From: Sinorhizobium sp. B11
GTDB lineage: Bacteria; Pseudomonadota; Alphaproteobacteria; Rhizobiales; Rhizobiaceae
Direction: 5' to 3'
Length of the DNA: 64,000 nt
Assembly: GCA_039725955.1 (NCBI GenBank)
Contig: CP091034.1
Location: forward strand, 124,001-188,000
The notes under the pieces were generated by a model, which was given only the letters and a program-made list of their open reading frames with translations, was not told the DNA's origin and ran no database searches. Of the stretch, positions 8,566-18,099 are shown one piece after another. Both the position numbers and the translations under genes were made by a program. Each line of letters opens with the position of its first letter. Positions within the stretch are counted from its first letter, which is position 1.

Positions 8566-9678
8566 CTATTGCACCATCGGCTTGTCGTTCGGAACCGGGC
8601 CGACGGAAGGAAGCGCGCTGCCGGTATCGACAGGTGGTGCCGCCGCCGGGGCCGCCGTCAGTGCACTCGCCGCGGAGGGACCACCATAGGTCCCGGCTTC
8701 CGCGGAGGCGATGGACGGGGCGTTGACAACGGCCGAGCAAGCCTTCGGCAGGTCGGAGACCATGACCTCACGCGGCGGCTTCGGCGGCTTTGCACTCGGC
8801 TTCGGCGCCGCCCACGGCTCTTTCGTAAACCACCAGGCCAGCGACTTGTCGCAGCCGTCCCCGGCCGCCACCGGCGCCTGCCCCGTACAGCCCTTGTCGC
8901 CCGGCGGGCATTTCATGCGGATGTGGAAATGCGAATCGTGCCCGTATTCGGGCCTGAGCTTGCCGAGATTGGTGCGGTCGCCGGTCCAGGTGTCGCACAT
9001 CTTCTTCTTGATCGCCGGGTTGACGAAGATGCGCTGGACTTGCGGATAGCTTGCCGCCAGCATCAGAAGTTCTGCCCGCTGCTCGCTCCACACTTTCGGG
9101 TCGACGGTCAGGAACTTATCTTTCTGCAGCATGGTGGTGAAGGGCAGGTCTTCCCGCTGTTCGTAGGTCAGGCGTTGGGCGGGCATGGGTGTAAACCAGA
9201 CATCGGCATCGAGGCCGATCTGGTGCGAGGCGTGACCGTTGAACATCGGCCCGCCGCGCGGCTGAGCTATATCGCCGACGAGGATACCGGGCCAGCCGAT
9301 CTTGGCCCGCGCATCCTGCGAGAACTTTTCCAGAAGTGAGATCATCGCGGGATTGCCCCAGCGCCGGTTGCGCGAAAGGCGCATCGCCTGCCAGGTCGGC
9401 CCGTCGGCCGGCAGCGCCTCCGCACCGGTCATGCAGCCTTTGGCGTAGAAACCGATCGGCTGCGCCGGCCCCTGCGTCGGCAATTTCACCGCGCCGAAGA
9501 TGGCCTTGGCGCTGCCGGGGCTTGGCGTCTTCTGCTGTGCGCCGACATCGCCGGCGACAAGGCTTGCGCCGATTGCGCCGGCAAGCGTTAGCTTGCCAAA
9601 CGTTCTGAAGTCAAAGGCCAATTTGCCGAGTGTCCTGAAAGTCTGGGCCTTGAAAGCCATGCCGTTCCCTTGCCGCAT
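8566..9678 (-). CDS. mepA: Penicillin-insensitive murein endopeptidase MepA (M74 LAS metallopeptidase)
   Basis: Periplasmic zinc peptidase that cuts D-Ala-mDAP (and mDAP-mDAP) cross-links in peptidoglycan. About 370 residues, or 364 from the MAFKAQTF ATG. A signal segment (LTLAGAIGASLVAGDVGAQQ) is followed by the M74 domain with the zinc motif GHASHQIGLDAD (about 148-159) and the GHDSHFHIRMKCP motif (about 244-256). A C-terminal extension rich in Pro and Ala (about 300-370) is longer than in the E. coli enzyme and looks unstructured. It stands alone between mgsA and the isochorismatase-like gene. Confidence 0.93.
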   Translation of the reverse strand: MRQGNGMAFKAQTFRTLGKLAFDFRTFGKLTLAGAIGASLVAGDVGAQQKTPSPGSAKAIFGAVKLPTQGPAQPIGFYAKGCMTGAEALPADGPTWQAMRLSRNRRWGNPAMISLLEKFSQDARAKIGWPGILVGDIAQPRGGPMFNGHASHQIGLDADVWFTPMPAQRLTYEQREDLPFTTMLQKDKFLTVDPKVWSEQRAELLMLAASYPQVQRIFVNPAIKKKMCDTWTGDRTNLGKLRPEYGHDSHFHIRMKCPPGDKGCTGQAPVAAGDGCDKSLAWWFTKEPWAAPKPSAKPPKPPREVMVSDLPKACSAVVNAPSIASAEAGTYGGPSAASALTAAPAAAPPVDTGSALPSVGPVPNDKPMVQ

Positions 9679-9771
9679 TTACCAAAGTGATTTGCGATCG
9701 AATCTATCGTGAAAAGCAATTTTGGTGAATCGATGTTTTGGCCGGCGGGACGAGGACGGATCGCCGCATCG

Positions 9772-10344
9772 TCAGTTGTTGGTCAAGACCTCGGCCGTTT
9801 TGCGCACGCGCGAAAGGCGCGGCAAGATGCGCTCGCAGGACAGTGAATGCATCTCGGCGGTGAAGGTGCTCATCGCATCCTCGACGGCGATGACAGCGTA
9901 ATTATGGGCATAGGCATCGCGGATCGTCGCCTCGACGCCGAAATTCGTGGCGATGCCCGTCAGGATCACAGTCCCGATGCCGCGGCGGCGAAGCTGGAGA
10001 TCCAGCTCCGTGCCGTAGAAGGCGCTCCACTGATGCTTGACGATATGGATGTCGGCTGCGAGCGCAGCGATTTCCGCCGGTGCTTCAAGCGCGGCCGCCG
10101 GAAGGCCACCTTCGGGGAAAACCGCCGGCTCGTCCACCGGCTGGTTGACAGCATCGGCATAGTCCGGGGAGAATCCGACAGTGACGAGTATCACCGTCCC
10201 GCCTTCGGACTTCAGCTTGGTAGCGATGGCGGCGGTATTCTCGATCACCTGCCGGGCCGAATGAGGGGCGAGCTGCCGGCTGACGATAAAGCCTTGCAGG
10301 TCGATGGAAATGAGTGCGGTGGTCTTGGGATCGTAGAGGGACAT
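9772..10344 (-). CDS. Isochorismatase-like hydrolase
   Basis: A 190-residue alpha/beta hydrolase of the isochorismatase-like family. The Asp motif ISIDLQ (about 12-17) and the catalytic Lys region HIVKHQWSAFYGT (about 100-112) are present. The usual nucleophile motif is TGIATNFGVEAT, with Gly where cysteine hydrolases have Cys. That is the state in true isochorismatases (EntB/PhzD type) and argues against nicotinamidase or carbamoylsarcosine-amidase activity. The natural substrate is unknown. It is divergent from a TetR regulator with palindromes in the shared region, so it is probably that regulator's target. Confidence 0.85.
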   Translation of the reverse strand: MSLYDPKTTALISIDLQGFIVSRQLAPHSARQVIENTAAIATKLKSEGGTVILVTVGFSPDYADAVNQPVDEPAVFPEGGLPAAALEAPAEIAALAADIHIVKHQWSAFYGTELDLQLRRRGIGTVILTGIATNFGVEATIRDAYAHNYAVIAVEDAMSTFTAEMHSLSCERILPRLSRVRKTAEVLTNN

Positions 10345-10369
10345 GAGAAGTCTCCGTGGTGAAGAAATA

Positions 10370-10408
10370 TGAGGATATCCTCACAATGACAAATACGAGG
10401 ATAGCCTC
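10370..10408. promoter_or_regulatory. Pair of palindromes, candidate TetR operators
   Basis: A perfect 14-base palindrome TGAGGATATCCTCA (10370-10383) is followed 26 bases later, centre to centre, by the near-palindrome GAGGATAGCCTC (10397-10408). The two straddle the probable start codon of the TetR gene and lie just upstream of the divergent hydrolase gene. They fit a TetR dimer binding twice to shut both promoters. This is inference from symmetry and position. Confidence 0.6.
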
Positions 10409-11015
10409 ACAAAAATCAAGCCCGGAACCGCAAACCCGTGTGCCGAAGCGCCAGCGCGGGCATGAGCGCGTCGCCGTGTTGCTCGAGGCAGCAGCGAGGG
10501 TCTTTCTCGAAAAGGGCTATGACGCCGCGACCATGACGGAGATTGCAGCGGCAGCGAATTCGTCGATCGGCTCGCTCTATCAGTTCTTTCCGACCAAACT
10601 TCTCCTTGCCGAGGCGCTGCATATCGATCGCCTGCAGCGTCTGAATAGCGGGCTCGCAGACCTCGCTGAGAAGACCCGGGGGAAGGGTGCTGCCGAAATC
10701 GGTGACGCCATCTTCACGCGGTTTGGCCGCTTCATCGAGGATTATCAGGAATTTCCGGTTCTTGCCGCGCGGCGCGACGTTCCCAAGGAGCGTAAGGCGA
10801 AATCGCGCGCGGAGCTTCGCACCAGCATCACCGCACTCCTGAAGAATGCCGAACCGTCGGTCGAGCGCGATGTGGATCTACTGGGCGCTCTCGTCCTGGA
10901 GCTTTTGCGCATCGTTGTCGCCGCCGCCAACGACCCCGACGGCTCGGGCGATCCGCGCCTGGTCGGGGAGCTGCGGCGCATGCTTCGCAAGCGTCTCGAG
11001 GAAGTGACGCCCTGA
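10386..11015 (+). CDS. TetR-family transcriptional regulator
   Basis: About 209 residues from the ATG at 10386; a GTG at 10356 would add 10 residues and is also possible. The N-terminal TetR helix-turn-helix is clear: VLLEAAARVFLEKGYDAATMTEIAAAANSSIGSLYQFFPTKLLLAEAL (about residues 30-77). The C-terminal domain is TetR_C-like, with LGALVLELLRIVVAAANDP. The ligand is unknown. Its divergent neighbour is the isochorismatase-like hydrolase, and the paired palindromes at its 5' end suggest that it represses itself and the hydrolase. Confidence 0.88.
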   Translation: MTNTRIASQKSSPEPQTRVPKRQRGHERVAVLLEAAARVFLEKGYDAATMTEIAAAANSSIGSLYQFFPTKLLLAEALHIDRLQRLNSGLADLAEKTRGKGAAEIGDAIFTRFGRFIEDYQEFPVLAARRDVPKERKAKSRAELRTSITALLKNAEPSVERDVDLLGALVLELLRIVVAAANDPDGSGDPRLVGELRRMLRKRLEEVTP

Positions 11016-11127
11016 TCTCCAATGATAAGGTCAAAATTTCGCGAGCCTGGTAAAAAACAAACTCTTTCCTGTTTTTCGCCTGCATTTCTCGTATTGTCGG
11101 CGAAAGCTAATAACAGGGGAAGAATGA

Positions 11128-12960
11128 ATGGCGGCTTCGTGGTCGAAAATCGGTGTTCTGGTAGCATTGGTTGGTGCGCTTGCGCCTGTGACTGTAGCGG
11201 CTCAGGACCAGCAGTTCCAAATCGGCAGCTCGGTCATCAGCGAAATGAAGTACAAGCCGGGCTTTACTCGTTTCGACTATGTCAATCCCGATGCTCCGAA
11301 AGGCGGCGACCTGCGCCTGTCTTCTAGCGGCACTTTCGATACCTTCAATCCTTTGCTGGCCAAAGGCCAGACAGCGGTAGGCTTGTCGCTGGTTTACGAT
11401 ACCCTGCTGAAGCCCGCCGATGATGAACTTCTCGTCTCCTATGGCCTGCTTGCTGAAGGTCTCTCCTATCCGGCCGATGTCTCGAGCGCGACCTTCCGCC
11501 TTCGCGAGGAGGCGAAATGGGCCGATGGCCAGCCGGTCACGCCCGAAGACGTCGTTTTCAGCTTCGACAAGACCAAGGAGCTGAACCCGCTTGCCGGAAA
11601 CTACTACCATCACGTGGTCAAGGCCGAGAAGACGGGCGAGCGGGACGTTACATTCACCTTCGACGAGAAGAACAATCGCGAGCTGCCGAACATTCTTGGT
11701 CAGCTGATGATCGTGCCGAAACACTGGTGGGAGGCACCGGGGCCGGACGGTAAGCCGCGAGATATCTCGAAAACGACGCTTGAGCCCGTCATGGGTTCGG
11801 GGCCGTACAAGATTGCCGCCTTCTCGGCTGGTGCGACGATCCGCTACGAATTGCGGGATGACTATTGGGGCAAAGACCTCAATGTGAATATCGGTCAGAA
11901 CAATTTCCGCAACATTCTCTACACCTATTATGGCGATCGGGACGTCGAGTTTGAAGCGTTTCGGGCCGGCAACAGCGATTACTGGCAGGAGACTTTTGCT
12001 GCGCGCTGGGCAACAGGATATGATTTCCCCGCCGTGAAGGAAGGGCGCATCAAGAAGGAAGAAGTCACCAATCCCCTGCGTTCCACCGGCATCATGCAGG
12101 CGCTGGTGCCGAATATGCGGCGCGACATCTTCAAGGACGAGCGGGTGCGCGAGGCGTTGAACTACGGTTTCGATTTCGAGGAATTGAACCGCACCGTCGC
12201 CTTCAACAGCTACAAGCGCATCGACAGCTACTTCTGGAACACCGATCTTGCCTCATCCGGCCTTCCGCAGGGCAGGGAACTTGAAATTCTTCAGGGCTTG
12301 AAGGATCAGGTCCCCGCGGACATCTTCACGACCCCCTACAGCAATCCCGTCGGCGGGAATCCGCAGAAGAGCCGTGACAACCTTCGCAAAGCGATCTCTC
12401 TTCTGAAGGAAGCCGGCTGGGAGCTGAAGGGCAATCGCATGGTCAATGCCAAGAGCGGCCAGCCGATGAGTTTCGAGATATTGTTGTCGAGTCCCGTGCT
12501 TGAGCGCTGGGCGGTGCCCTATGCCACCAATCTGAAGAAGATCGGCATCGATGCGCGGGTCCGCACAGTCGATGCCGCGCAATATACCAACCGCGCGCGC
12601 AGCTTCGACTACGATATGATCTGGAATGTCTGGGCTGAGACCGTGAACCCGGGCAACGAGCAGGCCGACTACTGGGGATCGGGTTCCGCCAATCAGCAGG
12701 GCTCGCGCAACTATGCCGGCATCGCCAATCCGGCCATCGATGCGCTCGTTCGCATGATTATTTTTGCTCCCAATCGAGATGAGCAGGTTGCCGCCATCAA
12801 GGCCATGGACCGCGTGCTGCTCGCCAATCACTATGTCATTCCGCTGTTCTACCGCGACACCTATTCGATTGCTTATTGGAACACGGTGACGCGTCCGGCA
12901 GAGTTTCCGGCATACAGCCTCGGCTTCCCCGATGCCTGGTGGTCCACTTCGGCGAAATGA
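11128..12960 (+). CDS. yejA: YejA-type oligopeptide ABC transporter substrate-binding protein
   Basis: Periplasmic family 5 solute-binding protein of 610 residues with a signal peptide (GVLVALVGALAPVTVAAQD). The mature part carries the YejA features YVNPDAPKGGDLRLS, FDTFNPLLAKG, YDTLL and AKWADGQPVTPEDVVFSF. YejABEF systems take up oligopeptides, including microcin C in enterics. The ATG at 11128 follows AGGGGAAGA. A gap of 150 bases separates it from yejB, longer than between the other yej genes, with no clear terminator. Confidence 0.92.
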   Translation: MAASWSKIGVLVALVGALAPVTVAAQDQQFQIGSSVISEMKYKPGFTRFDYVNPDAPKGGDLRLSSSGTFDTFNPLLAKGQTAVGLSLVYDTLLKPADDELLVSYGLLAEGLSYPADVSSATFRLREEAKWADGQPVTPEDVVFSFDKTKELNPLAGNYYHHVVKAEKTGERDVTFTFDEKNNRELPNILGQLMIVPKHWWEAPGPDGKPRDISKTTLEPVMGSGPYKIAAFSAGATIRYELRDDYWGKDLNVNIGQNNFRNILYTYYGDRDVEFEAFRAGNSDYWQETFAARWATGYDFPAVKEGRIKKEEVTNPLRSTGIMQALVPNMRRDIFKDERVREALNYGFDFEELNRTVAFNSYKRIDSYFWNTDLASSGLPQGRELEILQGLKDQVPADIFTTPYSNPVGGNPQKSRDNLRKAISLLKEAGWELKGNRMVNAKSGQPMSFEILLSSPVLERWAVPYATNLKKIGIDARVRTVDAAQYTNRARSFDYDMIWNVWAETVNPGNEQADYWGSGSANQQGSRNYAGIANPAIDALVRMIIFAPNRDEQVAAIKAMDRVLLANHYVIPLFYRDTYSIAYWNTVTRPAEFPAYSLGFPDAWWSTSAK

Positions 12961-13110
12961 GCAGACTTGCAATGCAAAGAGGCCTGCGCTCCAAATGGCA
13001 TCGACGAATCATGAAACGGCCGGCACCTGCCGGCAAGGGAAGGCTGGCAGATTGAACGGCAATAGACTGGATGGCGTGCAGGCGAAGATATCCCCCGAGG
13101 CTCGAGACTG

Positions 13111-14199
13111 ATGGGGGGCTATATCCTTCGCCGCCTGCTCCTGATGATCCCGACGATCGTCGGCATCATGGCAATTTCCTTCATCGTCGTGCAGTTCGCC
13201 CCCGGCGGTCCGGTCGAGCAAGTGATCTCCCAGTTGACTGGCCAGGCCGACAGCGCCGACCAGCGCCTGTCTGGCGGCGGCGATCTCCTTGGTGGCGGTG
13301 GCGGCGACGAAGGCTCGAAATATCGCGGCGCTCAAGGGCTGGATCCAGAGCTCATCGCCAAGCTGGAAAAGCAGTTCGGTTTCGACAAGCCGCCGCTCAC
13401 CCGCTTCGGCGAAATGATGTGGAACTATATCCGCTTCGATTTCGGCGAGAGCTTCTTCCGCAATACGACCGTGCTCAATCTCATCAAGGAGAAGCTGCCG
13501 GTCTCGATCTCGCTCGGCATCTGGATCCTGATCTTTTCCTACGCCATCTCCATTCCGCTCGGCATTCGCAAGGCGGTCAAGGACGGCTCCTCCTTCGATG
13601 TCTGGACGTCAGGCGTCATCATCGTCGGTTATGCCGTGCCGAGCTTCCTGTTCGGCATCCTGCTGATCGTGCTGTTCGCCGGCGGCTCCTTCTATGACTG
13701 GTTCCCGCTGCGCGGCCTGACATCCGATAATTTCGATCAGCTCGCCTGGTGGCAGAAGCCGCTCGACTATTTCTGGCACCTCACGCTGCCGCTGATCTCG
13801 CTGGCGCTCGCATCCTTCGCCACCACCACGCTTCTGACCAAGAATTCCTTCATTGACGAGATCAAGAAGCAATATGTCATCACCGCGCGCGCCAAGGGCC
13901 TGAACGAACGGCAGGTGCTCTACGGCCATGTCTTCCGCAACGCCATGCTGATCGTCATCGCAAGCTTCCCCAGCGCCTTCATCTCCGCCTTCTTCACCGG
14001 CTCGCTCCTGATCGAGAACATCTTCTCCCTCGATGGCCTCGGCCGCCTCGGTTATCTCTCGGTCGTCAACCGCGATTACCCGATCGTCTTTGCGACGCTC
14101 TACATCTTCTCGCTGCTCGGCCTCTTCGTCGGCCTGATTTCCGACCTGATCTATACCTGGATCGATCCGCGCATCGATTTCGAGCGGAGGGACGTCTGA
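13111..14199 (+). CDS. yejB: YejB, oligopeptide ABC transporter permease
   Basis: Inner-membrane permease of 362 residues. The N-terminus [31 protein letters not shown] is the hallmark of DppB/YejB permeases. A glycine-rich insert ([16 protein letters not shown], about 54-70) is typical of the YejB branch. The cytoplasmic EAA-like loop is [25 protein letters not shown]. The stop TGA overlaps the yejE start by one base (TGATG), so the two permeases are translationally coupled. Confidence 0.94.
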   Translation: MGGYILRRLLLMIPTIVGIMAISFIVVQFAPGGPVEQVISQLTGQADSADQRLSGGGDLLGGGGGDEGSKYRGAQGLDPELIAKLEKQFGFDKPPLTRFGEMMWNYIRFDFGESFFRNTTVLNLIKEKLPVSISLGIWILIFSYAISIPLGIRKAVKDGSSFDVWTSGVIIVGYAVPSFLFGILLIVLFAGGSFYDWFPLRGLTSDNFDQLAWWQKPLDYFWHLTLPLISLALASFATTTLLTKNSFIDEIKKQYVITARAKGLNERQVLYGHVFRNAMLIVIASFPSAFISAFFTGSLLIENIFSLDGLGRLGYLSVVNRDYPIVFATLYIFSLLGLFVGLISDLIYTWIDPRIDFERRDV

Positions 14200-15347
14200 T
14201 GGATGTCGCCGCAAACCCGACGACGGCTGCACCCGTCCGCCCGCCCCGCAAAGGCCTGCTCTCGCCCACCAACATCAGGCGCTGGAACAACTTCAAGGCC
14301 AACAAGCGCGGCTACTGGTCGCTCTGGCTGTTCCTCGTCCTCTTCGTACTTAGCTTGCTTGCCGAATTCATCGCCAACGACCGGCCGATCATCGCCTCCT
14401 ACAAGGGCGAGATCCTTTTCCCCGTCGTCGTCGATTACCCGGAAGATAAATTCGGCGGCTTCCTGGCCGAGACCGACTATCGCTCTTCCGTCATCGCGGA
14501 TGAGATCGATGCCAATGGCTGGATGATCTGGCCGCCGATCCGCTATTCCTACCAGTCGGTCAATTCCAACATCCCGCATTCGGCCCCGACCCCGCCCTTC
14601 TGGCTGATGTCGAAGGAGGAGCGCTGCTCGGCCTATCCGCAGGGCATCAAAAATCCCGGCTGCAGGCTCGGCAATCTCAACTGGCTCGGCACGGACGATC
14701 AGGCCCGCGACGTTCTGGCCCGCGTCATCTATGGCTTCCGCATTTCCGTTCTCTTCGGCCTCGTGCTCACCATCTGCTCGGCCGTCATCGGTGTGACGGC
14801 GGGTGCCATTCAGGGCTATTTCGGCGGCTGGACCGACCTTCTCCTCCAGCGCTTCATCGAGATATGGTCCTCGATGCCGGTGCTCTACATTTTGCTTATC
14901 ATTGCCGCCATCCTGCCGCCCGGCTTCTTCGTGCTGCTCGGCATCATGCTGCTCTTCTCCTGGGTGGGCTTCGTCGGCGTCGTGCGCGCCGAGTTCCTGC
15001 GTGCCCGCAATTTCGAATATGTCCGGGCCGCAAGGGCGCTCGGCGTCAACAATCGCACCATCATGTGGCGGCATATGCTGCCGAATGCGATGGTCGCGAC
15101 GCTGACCTTCCTGCCCTTCATCCTCTCGGGCTCGATCACCACGCTGACCTCGCTCGATTTCCTGGGCTTCGGCATGCCGCCGGGCTCTCCCTCGCTCGGT
15201 GAACTGATCGCCCAGGGCAAGGCCAACCTCCAGGCGCCGTGGCTTGGGCTCACCGCCTTCTTCACCATGTCGATCATGCTCTCGCTCTTGATCTTCGTCG
15301 GCGAAGCGGTGCGCGATGCCTTCGATCCGAGAAAGACGTTCCAATGA
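14199..15347 (+). CDS. yejE: YejE, oligopeptide ABC transporter permease
   Basis: Second permease of the Yej importer, 382 residues. It has a long soluble segment between the first membrane helix (about 45-65) and the transport core, which is characteristic of YejE. The LGTDDQARDVLARVIYGFRISVLFG element and the EAA loop FEYVRAARALGVNNRTIMWRHMLPNAM are typical of DppC-type proteins. It overlaps yejB by one base and yejF by ATGA. Confidence 0.94.
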   Translation: MDVAANPTTAAPVRPPRKGLLSPTNIRRWNNFKANKRGYWSLWLFLVLFVLSLLAEFIANDRPIIASYKGEILFPVVVDYPEDKFGGFLAETDYRSSVIADEIDANGWMIWPPIRYSYQSVNSNIPHSAPTPPFWLMSKEERCSAYPQGIKNPGCRLGNLNWLGTDDQARDVLARVIYGFRISVLFGLVLTICSAVIGVTAGAIQGYFGGWTDLLLQRFIEIWSSMPVLYILLIIAAILPPGFFVLLGIMLLFSWVGFVGVVRAEFLRARNFEYVRAARALGVNNRTIMWRHMLPNAMVATLTFLPFILSGSITTLTSLDFLGFGMPPGSPSLGELIAQGKANLQAPWLGLTAFFTMSIMLSLLIFVGEAVRDAFDPRKTFQ

Positions 15348-16972
15348 GTGCAGCTCTGCTCTCCGTCCGCGATCTCTCCGTCGCCTTCCATCAGGGTGGC
15401 GAGACCTCGCTTGCCGTGGATCGCATCTCCTTCGATATCGGCAAGGGCGAGGTTGTCGCGCTGGTCGGTGAATCCGGTTCCGGCAAGTCGGTTTCGGCCA
15501 ATTCGGTGCTGCGGCTTCTGCCCTATCCCTCGGCAAGCCATCCGGGCGGCGAGATCTTCTTCAAGGGCAAGGACCTATTGAAGGCCTCTGACCGCGAAAT
15601 GCGCGAAGTGCGCGGCAACGACATCACCATGATCTTCCAGGAGCCGATGACCTCGCTCAATCCGCTCCATACGATCGAAAAGCAGATTGCCGAAATCCTG
15701 GCGCTGCACCAGGGCATGACCGGGCAGGCGGCACGCACCCGCGTGCTGGAACTCTTGAACCAGGTCGGCATCCGCGAGCCGGAAAAGCGGCTGAAAGCCT
15801 ATCCGCATGAACTCTCTGGCGGCCAGCGCCAGCGTGTGATGATCGCCATGGCGCTCGCCAATCGGCCGGAATTGCTGATCGCCGACGAACCGACCACGGC
15901 ACTCGACGTCACGGTCCAGGCGCAGATCCTCGAACTCCTGCGCAAGCTGAAGGGCGAGCACGGCATGTCCATGCTCTTCATCACCCACGATCTCGGCATC
16001 GTGCGCAAATTCGCCGACCGCGTCTGCGTCATGACCAAGGGCAAGATCGTCGAGACCGGACCGGTGGAAGAGGTCTTCACCAATCCGCAGCACGACTACA
16101 CGCGCCACCTGCTCGCCTCTGAACCGCGCGGCGAACCGCCGGTGACCGATGCCTCCAAGCCTGTTGTCATGGAAGGCAATGACATCAAGGTCTGGTTCCC
16201 GATCAAGGCCGGTTTCATGCGCAAGGTGGTCGATCACGTGAAGGCCGTCGATGGCATCGACCTGACGCTCCGGGCCGGGCAGACGCTCGGCGTCGTCGGC
16301 GAATCCGGCTCCGGCAAGACCACGCTCGGCCTGGCGCTCACGCGCCTCATCTCCTCGAAGGGGCGCATTTCCTTCGTCGGAAAAGATATAGCGAGCTATT
16401 CATTCACGGACATGCGGCCGCTGCGCAACCAGCTTCAGGTCGTCTTCCAGGATCCCTATGGTTCGCTGAGCCCGCGCATGTCCGTCGGCGATATCGTTGC
16501 CGAAGGCCTGAAAGTGCATGAACGTTCGCTGTCATCAGAAGAGCGCGATCAGCGCGTCTGCTGGGCGCTCGAAGAAGTCGGCCTCGATCCGCTCACCCGC
16601 TGGCGCTTCCCGCATGAATTCTCCGGCGGCCAGCGTCAGCGCATCGCCATTGCCCGCGCCATGGTGCTGAAGCCACGCTTCGTCATGCTGGACGAGCCGA
16701 CCTCGGCGCTTGACATGAGCGTGCAGGCGCAGGTCGTGGACCTCTTGCGCGATCTGCAGAAGAAGCATGATCTCGCCTATCTCTTCATCAGCCACGACCT
16801 GAAGGTGGTGAAAGCGCTTGCCAATGATGTCATCGTCATGCGCTTCGGAAAGGTGGTGGAGCAGGGGCCGTCAGCGGATATCTTCCAGGCGCCGAAGGAT
16901 GACTATACCAAGGCATTGATGGCGGCCGCCTTTAATATCGAGGCGGTACCGACATCAGCCGTTCAGCAGTGA
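15344..16972 (+). CDS. yejF: YejF, oligopeptide ABC transporter ATPase with two nucleotide-binding domains
   Basis: A 542-residue tandem ATPase. The first domain has GESGSGKS (about 41), LSGGQRQR (about 157) and [12 protein letters not shown]. The second has GESGSGKT (about 320), FSGGQRQR (about 426) and [12 protein letters not shown]. Each domain has the C-terminal oligopeptide-family extension. The ATG at 15344 overlaps the yejE stop (ATGA), and the open frame further upstream is a shadow of yejE. One polypeptide supplies both ATPase sites, so no second ATPase gene is needed. Confidence 0.95.
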   Translation: MSAALLSVRDLSVAFHQGGETSLAVDRISFDIGKGEVVALVGESGSGKSVSANSVLRLLPYPSASHPGGEIFFKGKDLLKASDREMREVRGNDITMIFQEPMTSLNPLHTIEKQIAEILALHQGMTGQAARTRVLELLNQVGIREPEKRLKAYPHELSGGQRQRVMIAMALANRPELLIADEPTTALDVTVQAQILELLRKLKGEHGMSMLFITHDLGIVRKFADRVCVMTKGKIVETGPVEEVFTNPQHDYTRHLLASEPRGEPPVTDASKPVVMEGNDIKVWFPIKAGFMRKVVDHVKAVDGIDLTLRAGQTLGVVGESGSGKTTLGLALTRLISSKGRISFVGKDIASYSFTDMRPLRNQLQVVFQDPYGSLSPRMSVGDIVAEGLKVHERSLSSEERDQRVCWALEEVGLDPLTRWRFPHEFSGGQRQRIAIARAMVLKPRFVMLDEPTSALDMSVQAQVVDLLRDLQKKHDLAYLFISHDLKVVKALANDVIVMRFGKVVEQGPSADIFQAPKDDYTKALMAAAFNIEAVPTSAVQQ

Positions 16973-16997
16973 AAGACGGGCAGCAGTAAAGAAGATC

Positions 16998-17957
16998 ATG
17001 TCAGCAAGACCTCCCATCCTCGTCGATCTCAAGTTCGACCCTGAGACCGTCGCCCGCATCCTGAAGACCGCCTTTGCCGACCGCGGCAGCATCAATTCAG
17101 CCGATCCGGCCAGCAAGGAGCTCGACCTGACCGGCGTCGATTATGCGCTGCTCTGGAAGCCGGATGCCGATATCTTTAAGCGGGCGCCGAACCTGAAGGT
17201 ACTGTTCTCAGGTGGCGCCGGGGTCGATAGCATCCTCTCCATTCCTGATCTGCCCGACATCCCGATCGTCCGCTTCGCCGACCGCAGCCTGACGACACGC
17301 ATGAGCGAATGGGTGGTCATGCAATGCCTCATGCATCTGCGCCTGCAGCGCGCGCATGACCGGGACCAGCGCGACCGTGTCTGGGGCAAGCTCGTCCCGC
17401 CGGAAGCCGCCGAAATTACCGTCGGCGTCATGGGTCTCGGCATTCTCGGCCAGGACGCGGTCGCCAAGCTGAGGGTCATGGGCTTCAATGTCATCGGCTG
17501 GTCACGCTCGAAGAAGGAAGTTGAAGGCATCGAAACCTTCCACGGCCCGCAGTTCGATACCTTCCTGTCGAAGACCGATATCGTCGTCGGCCTGCTGCCG
17601 CTGACGCCTGAGACATCAGGCCTCTACAACAAGGCCTTCTTCGCCAAGCTCCGCCAGGGCGGCGCGCTCGGCAAACCGGTCTTCATCAATGGAGGCCGCG
17701 GCAAGAGCCAGGTCCAGGCCGATATCGTGGCGGCGATTGAGGGCGGCGTGCTCGGCGGCGCCTCGCTCGACGTCTTTGAGGTCGAGCCGCTGCCGGCGGG
17801 CGATCCGCTCTGGCATTTGGACAATGTCTTCATCACCCCGCACGACGCTGCGATCTCCGAAGAGAACGCGCTTTTCCGCCATGTCGAAACCCAGATCGTC
17901 CGCTTCGAACGGGGCGAGGCGCTGCAATTCGTCGTCGATCGTAACTCTGGGTACTAA
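16998..17957 (+). CDS. D-2-hydroxyacid dehydrogenase (GhrA-like glyoxylate/hydroxypyruvate reductase family)
   Basis: A 319-residue NAD(P)-dependent dehydrogenase. The Rossmann motif GVMGLGILGQDAV (about 141-153) is followed by the catalytic Arg in FINGGRGKSQVQADI, Glu in LDVFEVEPLP and His in ITPHDAAIS. The overall shape matches the GhrA branch, which reduces glyoxylate or hydroxypyruvate, but the substrate cannot be fixed from sequence. It starts 25 bases after yejF on the same strand and may be co-transcribed with the peptide importer. Confidence 0.88.
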   Translation: MSARPPILVDLKFDPETVARILKTAFADRGSINSADPASKELDLTGVDYALLWKPDADIFKRAPNLKVLFSGGAGVDSILSIPDLPDIPIVRFADRSLTTRMSEWVVMQCLMHLRLQRAHDRDQRDRVWGKLVPPEAAEITVGVMGLGILGQDAVAKLRVMGFNVIGWSRSKKEVEGIETFHGPQFDTFLSKTDIVVGLLPLTPETSGLYNKAFFAKLRQGGALGKPVFINGGRGKSQVQADIVAAIEGGVLGGASLDVFEVEPLPAGDPLWHLDNVFITPHDAAISEENALFRHVETQIVRFERGEALQFVVDRNSGY

Positions 17958-18003
17958 GCATGCCGCGCATAAGTGTGCCGCGGTTTTGCGATAACGACAT
18001 GCT
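17957..18003. repeat. Rhizobial-type palindromic intergenic repeat, copy 1
   Basis: A 47-base element bounded by inverted arms AGCATG / CATGCT with an internal GC-rich hairpin-forming part containing GCGGTTTTGCGATAACGACAT. It begins on the last base of the preceding stop codon. A 20-base core recurs with one mismatch at about 35933-35952. Elements of this kind are common between genes in rhizobia, which I recall rather than derive. Confidence 0.6.
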
Positions 18004-18099
18004 CTAAAGAGTCCTTCTCGGAACCATACCACGCTGCTCCTCGTTTCATTCCGGAAGCTCCGCAGGCCGTTGTCTACGGATTACCGCAAGGAGACGATC

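Noticed and set aside
14151..15536. 461-codon open frame on the minus strand
   Set aside because: Antisense to yejE and the start of yejF. Arg/Glu/Asp-rich text with no recognisable family.
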